From an uncultured Bacteroidales bacterium (GTDB lineage Bacteria > Bacteroidota > Bacteroidia > Bacteroidales > P3), in assembly GCA_937901525.1 (NCBI GenBank), contig CALDHX010000077.1, positions 1 through 36,192 on the forward strand: 36,192 nt of DNA, written 5' to 3'. The translations under genes and the position numbers were made by a program. The first letter of the stretch is position 1. Every line of letters starts with the position of its first letter. Shown here piece after piece: positions 15,969-23,275 of this stretch. The notes beneath the pieces are model-generated. The model had not been told where the DNA came from, did no database searches, and was given only the letters and a program-made list of their open reading frames with translations.

Positions 15969-16645
15969 TTTTCTTCGTATTTATATCCAATACCTTTATA
16001 GGTCTTAATATAATCTATGCCTAATTTATCTCTTATCTTTTTTATATGAACATCTATTGTGCGTTCTCCAACTATCACCTCATCTCCCCATACAGCAGAA
16101 TAGATTTGTTCTCTTGAATGAATTTTATTTGGATTATTAAATAAATAAACAAATAATTCAAATTCTTTTTTTGATAATATTACCTCTTCATCTCTTACCT
16201 TTACTAAGTAATTGTCCTTATCTACAAGTATATTATTGCTACTTGATAATGAAGATAGGTTATGAACGAAATCTAATCTTCTAAGAATAGCATTAAGTTT
16301 ATTGATTAAAATTTGAGTCTTTATTGGTTTGTTGATATAATCGTCTGCTCCATTTTTATAAGCATCTATTTGTGTGGAATCATCTGAGATTGCTGTAAGA
16401 AATATTATAATAGTGTTTTGTAAACTCCCTATTTGCCTTAGTCTTTTACAAGTTTCCAAACCGTCTATTCCCGGCATCATCATATCTAATAAGATAATAT
16501 TTGGAATTTTTTGCTTTACAATTTCAAGAGCTTGAAAACCTGATTCGGCAGTTAAGACTTCAAAGCCATTACGTGTTAAAGAAAATGACAAAAATTCTAA
16601 AATATCTAAATCATCATCTACTAATAATATTAATGGCTTTATCAT
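15965..16645 (-). CDS. OmpR/PhoB-family response regulator
   Basis: This 226-residue response regulator has a receiver domain with the acidic pair near D10-D12, phosphoacceptor D54 (LLDMMMPG), T84 and K106 (NKPIKT). The C-terminal winged helix has KKEFELFVYLFNNP, ERTIDVHIKKIRDKLG and the closing TYKGIGYKYE. It is a DNA-binding transcription factor activated by the kinase encoded next to it, with a four-base overlap between the genes. It has no PglZ domain, so it is not PorX. maf lies six bases upstream on the same transcript. Confidence 0.95.
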   Translation of the reverse strand: MIKPLILLVDDDLDILEFLSFSLTRNGFEVLTAESGFQALEIVKQKIPNIILLDMMMPGIDGLETCKRLRQIGSLQNTIIIFLTAISDDSTQIDAYKNGADDYINKPIKTQILINKLNAILRRLDFVHNLSSLSSSNNILVDKDNYLVKVRDEEVILSKKEFELFVYLFNNPNKIHSREQIYSAVWGDEVIVGERTIDVHIKKIRDKLGIDYIKTYKGIGYKYEEK

Positions 16646-16651
16646 CGTATG

Positions 16652-17239
16652 TTATTTTAATATTTCTTTAACAGATTCAAAAAACCTATTGCACGGAAAG
16701 CCTACTATATTGTAATAATCTCCTTGTATGGATTCTATACCTATTGTTCCTATCCATTCTTGTATGCCATAGGCCCCTGCTTTGTCATAAGGTTTGAAAT
16801 TTTCAATGTAATAATTGATTTCATCTTCTGTTAAAGCTTTAAATTTAACTATACTTTTTTGAGAAAAATGTTTGATTTTTTCTTTTGTTCTTAAACAACA
16901 ACCTGTTATGACTTTATGTGTTTTTGAAGATAGCAAGGTTAAATATTCTTTTGCTTGCTCATAGTTTTGAGGTTTGCCTAATATTGTGTTTTCTACTACA
17001 ACTATTGTATCTGAGGTTACAAGTATAGTATTGTCTTCAATAGATTTAGTGTAATTTTCTGATTTTTTTATTGCTAAATATTCTGCAACATCATCTATTT
17101 CTACGCTTTCTGGAAAGGTTTCTTGTATATCAATAGGCTCAACCTTCACATTAAAACCCATTTGTTCTAATAATTGTTTTCTTCTCGGGGATTTAGATGC
17201 TAATATTATATTTGTGGAAAGTAAATCCGATAGATTCAT
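16652..17239 (-). CDS. maf: Maf family nucleoside triphosphate pyrophosphatase
   Basis: This 195-residue protein has the Maf motifs LASKSPRRKQLL (about 13-24), TSDTIVVVENTILGKP (catalytic aspartate region), and GAYGIQEWIGTIGIESIQGDYYNIVGFP near the end. The YhdE-type subgroup hydrolyses dTTP, UTP and modified pyrimidine nucleotides and so keeps them out of nucleic acids. Subgroup choice is inference. It is four bases from the UbiA gene and six from the response regulator gene. Confidence 0.93.
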   Translation of the reverse strand: MNLSDLLSTNIILASKSPRRKQLLEQMGFNVKVEPIDIQETFPESVEIDDVAEYLAIKKSENYTKSIEDNTILVTSDTIVVVENTILGKPQNYEQAKEYLTLLSSKTHKVITGCCLRTKEKIKHFSQKSIVKFKALTEDEINYYIENFKPYDKAGAYGIQEWIGTIGIESIQGDYYNIVGFPCNRFFESVKEILK

Positions 17240-17243
17240 TTTA

Positions 17244-18182
17244 TTAAAAAATGTTTGTCATCATAAATAGTCCTGATACGAAGACTATTTTTAATAATTC
17301 TGATAAAAATCCGTAATCTTGAATAGATTTTGCTTTTCTTAGTTCTTTTATAAAGAATAACATTGGAATGCAAACTATAAGAATACAAATAATTAATGTA
17401 GTACTTTTATAATTAGTTATTAAAAACCAAAGTGTTAATGCGATAAAAATAAAACTTAATACATATATAACGGATTTCGCTCTTGATTCTCCTAAAACTA
17501 TTACCAAAGAACGACAACCACACTCTCTATCTCCTTCTTCATCTTGCATATCTCCAACAATTTCTCTTATTAGGGTTATCAAAAATGTAATTGCAGTGAA
17601 AAATAGCGTAAAGTACAACAAATTTTCTTTCAACGGAACAATAATAACTCTAAAAAGACCACCTGGTTCGTTCATTAAAGCAAACAATTCAAATAAAACA
17701 GGCAATAATATTATCATAGAGTATAATATAGCAACAACTAAATTTCCTACAATAAGGCTTCTTTTATATTTAAGTGAATAGAAATATGACATAAACACGA
17801 AAACAATTAACAAAGAGCCAAGATGTAAGAATCCATTCAAGTATCCTATTAGGTATCCTATTAATACTGATGTTGTAGATAAAATATAAAATAAACTAAG
17901 TACTCTTTTTTCAGAGATAAATTTACCTATGTATATATCTTTCTCTGCTTTATTTATTTTGTCTATGTCTTGATCAAAATAATCGTTAATAAGAATTGAG
18001 GCAATTACAAGAAGTAAAATAGCAAAACAAAATATTATATATTCAATAGTGGAAATTGGACTGATTTGTCCACCAACATAATTTTCATAGAAAGAATCTA
18101 TTACAAAGAACTTTACTACAATAAGTGCTAATAAAGCTAATAGGACACTTTTCCAACGTATTAAATTAAAAAAACTTTTCAT
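17244..18182 (-). CDS. UbiA-family prenyltransferase
   Basis: This 312-residue integral membrane protein has about nine helices and both prenyl-diphosphate-binding motifs of the UbiA superfamily: ILINDYFDQDID (N66, D67, D70, D74) and REIVGDMQDEEGD (D211, D214, D218). Bacteroidota members are often labelled geranylgeranylglycerol-phosphate geranylgeranyltransferase by similarity to archaeal lipid enzymes, but their acceptor is not known to me. MenA, UbiA and haem O synthase are alternatives; the context (maf, MORN-like protein, LPS genes) does not decide. The protein lacks a signal peptide and probably acts at the cytoplasmic face. It sits four to five bases from each neighbour. Confidence 0.85.
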   Translation of the reverse strand: MKSFFNLIRWKSVLLALLALIVVKFFVIDSFYENYVGGQISPISTIEYIIFCFAILLLVIASILINDYFDQDIDKINKAEKDIYIGKFISEKRVLSLFYILSTTSVLIGYLIGYLNGFLHLGSLLIVFVFMSYFYSLKYKRSLIVGNLVVAILYSMIILLPVLFELFALMNEPGGLFRVIIVPLKENLLYFTLFFTAITFLITLIREIVGDMQDEEGDRECGCRSLVIVLGESRAKSVIYVLSFIFIALTLWFLITNYKSTTLIICILIVCIPMLFFIKELRKAKSIQDYGFLSELLKIVFVSGLFMMTNIF

Positions 18183-18186
18183 CTAA

Positions 18187-19422
18187 TTACTTTTTCTTGA
18201 TTTCCTCTTTTATCTTCTTCCCATTTTTAAAAACAGTCTCAGTTATAACATTTCCTTTTTTGTCATAGTTTTTCCAAGTACCTGTTTTTTGTCCATCAGC
18301 ATATTCACCCTCAGCAGATTTCTTATTTGCAGAAAAATATTCTACCCATTTACCATTTGGTTTTCCTTGTTTAAACTCTTGTTCTCTTTGTTTATACCCA
18401 TTTTGTGCGTAAAAAACCCAAAGACCATCTTTTTTACCTTCAATATATGTACCTTTTTCTACTAAAATACCATCAACATAACGCTCCCAAAGTCCATTTA
18501 TAACACCTTCCTTATAACCTGCTTTCTGATATATGCTACCATTTTCGTCATATAGAGTTTCCGTACCATGTTTTATTCCATTTTGATAGTCAGTCTGTGT
18601 TTTTCTTGAACCATCTGCATGAAATACTTCCCATCTACCACTCATTTTACCTTCTACGAAACGACCTTTCGTATTTATTTCTCCATTTTCATAATAACTT
18701 TCCCAAATTCCCTCTTCTTTTCCTGCAACGTAACTTCCTTTATGGTGTATTTTGCCATTTTCATAATAAGTATTCCACAATCCTTCTCTCATTCCATTTC
18801 TATAATCACCTTCTCTCCACTTTTCTGATGTTTCATAATAATATATCCAACGACCTACTTCTTTGTCATCTAAATATGCTCCCTCACTTCCTTTTTGTCC
18901 ATTTATCCTATAATAGTAAATCCAATTGCCATCACGTTTCCCCATTTTTAAATTACCTTCCATGTCTTTCTTTCCATCAGGAAAATACCAAATAGCGTAA
19001 CCATCAAGCTCATTATCTTTATATGAAGCTTGTATTTTCTTTTTGCCATCTGAATAAAACTCACTATACGTGCCTTGTTTTAAGCCATCTTCTACATTGT
19101 AAGAGTATTGTAATTGTCCATTCTCAAAAAACGCTTTACATTCTCCTTTTCCTGTTAAGAATTCTTGTTTTTTTACCTTTCCATTTGCAAAATAATCTAC
19201 CCACTCACCTATTTTCAATCCTTTTTCGTTGTATGAACCCACCTTTTGCAAACTTTCATCTTCGTAAAACCAACGCCATTCGCCTATTCTTATATTTTTG
19301 TCTGACAAAGTACCTTCTGTTGCTTTTTTACCATTATGCCAATATTCCACATGAGGTTTTTGTGCAAACAAACCATTTATTGAAAAAAATAAAATCAATA
19401 AAATATTAAATATATTCTTCAT
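18187..19422 (-). CDS. Exported MORN-variant (YwqK-type) repeat protein
   Basis: This 411-residue protein has a signal peptide ending near FAQ (about 21). Almost the whole mature part is about 15 tandem repeats of roughly 23 residues with the pattern G.W..Y...G....EG.Y..GK..G, for example REGLWNTYYENGKIHHKGSY. These are MORN-variant repeats, annotated in databases as YwqK-family antitoxin, a label that is not evidence of toxin-antitoxin function. The repeats form extended beta-hairpin rods, and an envelope scaffolding or binding role is inferred. The tail is lysine-rich. Tight gaps (five and four bases) tie it to the DUF4270 and UbiA genes. Confidence 0.85.
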   Translation of the reverse strand: MKNIFNILLILFFSINGLFAQKPHVEYWHNGKKATEGTLSDKNIRIGEWRWFYEDESLQKVGSYNEKGLKIGEWVDYFANGKVKKQEFLTGKGECKAFFENGQLQYSYNVEDGLKQGTYSEFYSDGKKKIQASYKDNELDGYAIWYFPDGKKDMEGNLKMGKRDGNWIYYYRINGQKGSEGAYLDDKEVGRWIYYYETSEKWREGDYRNGMREGLWNTYYENGKIHHKGSYVAGKEEGIWESYYENGEINTKGRFVEGKMSGRWEVFHADGSRKTQTDYQNGIKHGTETLYDENGSIYQKAGYKEGVINGLWERYVDGILVEKGTYIEGKKDGLWVFYAQNGYKQREQEFKQGKPNGKWVEYFSANKKSAEGEYADGQKTGTWKNYDKKGNVITETVFKNGKKIKEEIKKK

Positions 19423-19427
19423 ATTAT

Positions 19428-20741
19428 TTATTTAGGTTTAGAATATGTTATTCTTATCTTGATAGGATTTGTTGAATGCTTTGTTCCATTAAGAATTACT
19501 CTATTTGCAGAAGAGCGTCTTTCGTCAGGGACAAGATACAAATCAAGTTCATCAATATTTCCGTTTATATAATTTTCAAAATGCATAGTAGCATTTATTC
19601 TATATGAATTTGTCGTATGCTCATATATAGCATCATAATAAGTATCTGAGACCTGAGCATCATGAATAAGCACTAATGTAGTATCTGAATTTGAAATATA
19701 TTGTCTATAACACAATATTTTTTGAACAGGTAAAACACTTTGATTTATTTCTGCAACAGGTATTTCAATAACAGCCCTATTTATTGCCACATCATTATCA
19801 CTTGCTCCACCATTAATAGAATCTTTCCAATATTTCATAAAAGCTTGCTCATCTATATCTATCTTTCCCATACTTATTCCCATATTTCCAAGATAAATAT
19901 ACTCACTATTTCGTCCCAAAGTGTCTCTTTCCAAACCATTTATTTCACTTCCTGAAAAATCATATTCATATTTCATAAACCTATTACCTCTTTCTGGGAA
20001 GTTTATCTTATATGTTTGTTTTTTAGAGTCCTTTTCATAATACAAAGTCAAACCCGTAGAAGCAGAAGTCATATCTATATATGCAATAAAACCATTCATA
20101 TCTATTTTTTCTGCTACTATTTTAATTCCTTTTATTAACTCTTGAAAATCATCATTATCACCTGTAAAGCTAGATACCTTTGAACAAAATTCATTATCCG
20201 TAATTCTTACACTCAAATAAGGATTCAAAGTATCATTTCCTACAATTACATCTCTATTTACATCAAACTCAACTTCTGAGCTATAAATAGGATTTGATTT
20301 TACTTGAACATCATTAAAAGAATACCTCTTTGTTGTATCCAAGACCTCATCAAGTTCATAAATTGACAACTTCATTCTCGTAGGAGCTAAAGTTGTGTCA
20401 ATAGAATAACCACCCGCATAAGCCAATGTTAAACAAATTGAATCTATTGCAAAAGAAGTGAAATCTTCTGCTGTTGAAGACAAACAAAGTTGTGTAAAAA
20501 TATTAGAAGATACCGTTCCAAACTTATCATCTCTATACTCTCCTAACACATTATACCTATAATTAGCAGTCAATAAAGAATCTTCCATAAAAAAAGAAGA
20601 TGTCATACCAACATTCTCTAACAATCCCACCGAGAGTTTATCATTTTCATCTATCAAATCTATACCAAGAGTTTCATCTTCATCAACACATGAAATAAAA
20701 ACCAAGAACGGTAAGAGTAATAATATTTTTAATTTATTCAT
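19428..20741 (-). CDS. DUF4270 family lipoprotein
   Basis: This 437-residue lipoprotein has the lipobox VFISC (C18). The start of the mature protein, DEDETLGIDLIDENDKLSVG, and the later NYRYNVLGEYRDDKFGTVSSN match DUF4270, a Bacteroidota-specific family of unknown function often found beside the short GT5 gene, as here. The middle is beta-rich with repeated aspartates and asparagines. It should be anchored to the outer membrane or exported to the surface; no enzymatic motif is visible. The gene is 11 bases after the GT5-like gene and five before the MORN-like gene. Confidence 0.85.
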   Translation of the reverse strand: MNKLKILLLLPFLVFISCVDEDETLGIDLIDENDKLSVGLLENVGMTSSFFMEDSLLTANYRYNVLGEYRDDKFGTVSSNIFTQLCLSSTAEDFTSFAIDSICLTLAYAGGYSIDTTLAPTRMKLSIYELDEVLDTTKRYSFNDVQVKSNPIYSSEVEFDVNRDVIVGNDTLNPYLSVRITDNEFCSKVSSFTGDNDDFQELIKGIKIVAEKIDMNGFIAYIDMTSASTGLTLYYEKDSKKQTYKINFPERGNRFMKYEYDFSGSEINGLERDTLGRNSEYIYLGNMGISMGKIDIDEQAFMKYWKDSINGGASDNDVAINRAVIEIPVAEINQSVLPVQKILCYRQYISNSDTTLVLIHDAQVSDTYYDAIYEHTTNSYRINATMHFENYINGNIDELDLYLVPDERRSSANRVILNGTKHSTNPIKIRITYSKPK

Positions 20742-20752
20742 AGTCCATTAAA

Positions 20753-21571
20753 TTATTCTTCATCTATAACGGCTAAAGAATCGTAAAGATTATTAATTTT
20801 CTCTTTTTGTTCATCAAACGGAGCAAAATCTATAACCTGCTTTTTATTTGCAATAGCAAACTCTATCAACTCTGGATTCACTCCTTCTTGAGCAACAACA
20901 ACTGCTTCTGAATAAGAAATAGCGGCTTTCATTATATTAAGATAAGTAGGCTCTTTATAATTTTTCCAATCCTTTGCAGTACCACCTTCCATTTTCAGTT
21001 TCTTAATAAAACTTTCAACCAAGCTTCCTTGAAACTCATCATTAAATAAACTTATAACAATCTTACTATCACTGAAAAAAGGATGATTTTTATACTCAGT
21101 TCTTTTAACATAAAAAGGCAACAATGCAGCAAACCAACCCATACAATGAATGATATTTGGCTTCCAACTAAGTTTCTTAATTGTTTCCAATACACCTCTT
21201 GCATAGAACATTATTCTCTCGTCATTATCCTCAAACAAATTACCATTAGCATCAAAAACATTAGCTTTTCGTTGAAAATAATCCTCGTTATCAATGAAAT
21301 AAACTTGCATTCTAGCAGATTGAATAGAAGCAACCTTAATAATCAATTGATGATCGCTATCATCAATTATCAAATTCATACCCGATAGGCGAATAACCTC
21401 ATGCAACTGATTCTTTCTCTCATTTACGCCACCAAATTTCGGCATAAACAATCTCACCTCTTTACCATTTTCTTGAATACTTTGAGGAAGAAATCTTCCT
21501 ACATTTGCCAAATCAGACTCCAAATAAGGATACACTTCCTGATTGACATATAAAACTTTCGTTTTTACCAT
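20753..21571 (-). CDS. Stand-alone GT5 N-terminal domain (glycogen/starch synthase-like)
   Basis: This 272-residue protein corresponds only to the first Rossmann domain of glycogen synthase. It starts VKTKVLYVNQEVYPY and holds HCMGWFAALLP (about 137-147), the counterpart of the family's conserved histidine-tryptophan segment. The C-terminal nucleotide-sugar-binding domain is absent, and the KxGG motif expected after the first strand is replaced by YLESDLANVG. Such short proteins are widespread in Bacteroidota and commonly named glycogen/starch synthase, but canonical synthase activity is doubtful here. It is the first gene of the long run, with a -7 element 24 bases upstream. Confidence 0.75.
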   Translation of the reverse strand: MVKTKVLYVNQEVYPYLESDLANVGRFLPQSIQENGKEVRLFMPKFGGVNERKNQLHEVIRLSGMNLIIDDSDHQLIIKVASIQSARMQVYFIDNEDYFQRKANVFDANGNLFEDNDERIMFYARGVLETIKKLSWKPNIIHCMGWFAALLPFYVKRTEYKNHPFFSDSKIVISLFNDEFQGSLVESFIKKLKMEGGTAKDWKNYKEPTYLNIMKAAISYSEAVVVAQEGVNPELIEFAIANKKQVIDFAPFDEQKEKINNLYDSLAVIDEE

Positions 21572-21594
21572 TTTTTACAAATTGAATATGACTT

Positions 21595-21603
21595 GCAAAA
21601 ATA
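21595..21603 (-). promoter_or_regulatory. -7 element before the GT5-like gene
   Basis: TATTTTTGC on the minus strand matches TAnnTTTG and lies 24 bases before the GT5-like start codon. It is the probable main promoter of the minus-strand run that continues to the RlpA gene. No clear -33 element is present at the usual spacing. Confidence 0.6.
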
Positions 21604-21632
21604 CAAAAAAATAAACAAAAAATCGTTATTTA

Positions 21633-22289
21633 TCAATAAAATTTCCTCTCTTTCAACATAGGAACAAACTTAAACTCTCCATAAGACTGAACATCAATTT
21701 CAGTTTCAGAAAGCTTTTTAATCCTATACATAGTCTGAGTACCTTCACCAATAGGGACAACCATCACACCACCAATCTTCATTTGTTTAACAAGTTCCTT
21801 AGGCAAAGAAGGAGCAGCACAAGTAATCAAAACCTTATCAAAAGGAGCGAAAGCAGGAAGTCCCAAATATCCATCACCAAAAAAACATTTAGGTCTTATT
21901 TTCAAAGCATCAAAAACCATTTGAGCAGAATTATGCAAAGGTTTAAACCTCTCTATCGAATAAACTCTTGCTTTCAGGAAACAAAGCACACTTGTCTGAT
22001 AACCAGAGCCTGTTCCAATTTCCAAAACCTTTTCAAAAGGCGACACATCCAACAATTGCGTTTGAAAAGCCACAGTAGAAGGTTGAGAAATAGTTTGTTT
22101 ACACAAAATCTCCAACGCTTTATCCTCATAAGCCAAAGTATCCAAAGAAGAATCCAGAAAAAAGTGTCTTGGAACATTATTCATAGCATCTAACACTCTT
22201 TGATCACTAATCCCCTTTGAACGCAAATGCTCAATCATCAAGCGTCTCATTCCTTTATGCTTAAAACTATCAACAAACATTTCTAACAA
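21633..22289 (-). CDS. pcm: Protein-L-isoaspartate O-methyltransferase
   Basis: This 218-residue cytosolic methyltransferase repairs isoaspartyl damage in proteins. The pre-motif SQPSTVAFQTQLL, SAM motif I VLEIGTGSGYQTSVL (about 91-105), motif II GDGYLGLPAFAPFDKVLIT and the closing GGVMVVPIG are present. Length is typical. It is divergent from the lipoprotein/sugar-transferase pair, with a separate promoter for each direction in the 84-base gap. Confidence 0.95.
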   Translation of the reverse strand: MLEMFVDSFKHKGMRRLMIEHLRSKGISDQRVLDAMNNVPRHFFLDSSLDTLAYEDKALEILCKQTISQPSTVAFQTQLLDVSPFEKVLEIGTGSGYQTSVLCFLKARVYSIERFKPLHNSAQMVFDALKIRPKCFFGDGYLGLPAFAPFDKVLITCAAPSLPKELVKQMKIGGVMVVPIGEGTQTMYRIKKLSETEIDVQSYGEFKFVPMLKERKFY

Positions 22290-22309
22290 TCTTTATTTTT
22301 AAACGGAGA

Positions 22310-22318
22310 GCAAAGATA
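22310..22318 (-). promoter_or_regulatory. -7 element of the pcm promoter
   Basis: TATCTTTGC on the minus strand matches TAnnTTTG and lies 21 bases before the pcm start codon. It is back to back with a similar element for the divergent gene. Confidence 0.65.
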
Positions 22319-22341
22319 CAAAATATATTTAAAATAATTTG

Positions 22342-22350
22342 TACCTTTGC
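22342..22350 (+). promoter_or_regulatory. -7 element of the lipoprotein/sugar-transferase promoter
   Basis: TACCTTTGC on the plus strand matches TAnnTTTG. It lies 24 bases before the ATG at 22374 and overlaps a TTG at 22347 that would otherwise extend the frame, which supports the ATG as the true start. Confidence 0.65.
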
Positions 22351-22373
22351 AAACAACATATAAAACACATAAC

Positions 22374-23273
22374 ATGAAAAAAATACTTTACATAGTAATA
22401 CTTATAACCATAGGCTTATCATCTTGCGATAAGTTTTCAGGAGAGCAAGAAATACCTTCTTACATACATTTTGAAGGTTTTTACCTTGAAGAAAACACAG
22501 ATTTCACATTTTCTCAATCAAGCGATTTACTAACCTCAGACATTAGAGATGTATGGGTTTATCTTGATGGAAAATATATTGGAGCTTATCCTATACCTTG
22601 CTCAATTCCAATTCTAAAAGAAGGAAAACACAAAATAGATCTAAGACCTGGCATAATATATAATGGAATGAACAATATGAGAGAAGAATATGTATTCTAT
22701 ACCTCGCATTCCGACACACTCAACTTAGTACCAGGAGAAGAAATTCACATAGGAAAACAACCAATAATGTACAATGCAAACAAATGTAGCATACCTTTCA
22801 AAGAAACATTTGAGAGTTACTTTATCAACTTCAAACAAGCCAACGTTATAGGTGAAGAAGCCTTATCAATGAACGTAATATCAGGCGATAGTGTAAAATA
22901 TGGCAATAATTGTGGAACGATTTATTTTGAAGAAGGCGGACATAACAAATACATTTCCGTAGATTCAATTTTCTGCAACAACACAAACGGTGTAATATTG
23001 GAAATAGACTACTGCTCAAACATACCATTTGAAATAGGACTTTATGGAAGAAGCAGCTCAGCCGAAGCAAACAAATACATAAGTGCCGTAAGACTAACCC
23101 CAACACAAGAAAACGAATGGAAGAAATCATACATTATCCTAACAAAAGTATGGAAAACCTTAGGCTATCCATTAAATTTCCACATATATTTAGAAGCATT
23201 CAATCCAGAAAAAACAAAAAACTCATTTGTTCACGTTGACAACATAAAAGTTTTACATTTTCCTAACAACTAA
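22374..23273 (+). CDS. Lipoprotein of unknown function, paired with a sugar transferase
   Basis: This 299-residue lipoprotein has the lipobox GLSSC (C18). I start it at the ATG at 22374 (MKKILYIVI) because the upstream TTG at 22347 lies in the promoter element. Residues about 45-110 include VWVYLDGKYIGAYPIPCSIP followed by EGKHKIDLRPGI, a pattern resembling PEGA-type beta domains. The C-terminal half (from about 140) is beta-rich with a SGDSVKYGNNCGTIYFEEG stretch, consistent with a jelly-roll-like carbohydrate-binding fold; that is a guess from pattern only. It is two bases ahead of the glycosylphosphotransferase gene, so a role in surface polysaccharide attachment or export is possible. Confidence 0.7.
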   Translation: MKKILYIVILITIGLSSCDKFSGEQEIPSYIHFEGFYLEENTDFTFSQSSDLLTSDIRDVWVYLDGKYIGAYPIPCSIPILKEGKHKIDLRPGIIYNGMNNMREEYVFYTSHSDTLNLVPGEEIHIGKQPIMYNANKCSIPFKETFESYFINFKQANVIGEEALSMNVISGDSVKYGNNCGTIYFEEGGHNKYISVDSIFCNNTNGVILEIDYCSNIPFEIGLYGRSSSAEANKYISAVRLTPTQENEWKKSYIILTKVWKTLGYPLNFHIYLEAFNPEKTKNSFVHVDNIKVLHFPNN

Positions 23274-23275
23274 TC

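Noticed and set aside
14943..16645. PorX/PorY regulators of the T9SS
   Set aside because: The regulator is a standard OmpR/PhoB protein with a winged helix and lacks the PglZ domain of PorX.
18597..19409. Several open frames on the plus strand opposite the MORN-like gene
   Set aside because: They mirror the repeats of the real gene and have low-complexity His/Phe/Leu composition.
18187..19422. Antitoxin of a toxin-antitoxin pair
   Set aside because: The protein is exported and no toxin-like gene is adjacent. The database name comes from repeat similarity only.
21783..22193. 136-codon open frame on the plus strand opposite pcm
   Set aside because: pcm has all methyltransferase motifs. The opposite frame is arginine/serine-rich with no domain or start signal.
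22347..22373. Upstream TTG start for the lipoprotein gene
   Set aside because: The TTG overlaps the -7 promoter element, and the ATG at 22374 gives a proper lipoprotein signal peptide.
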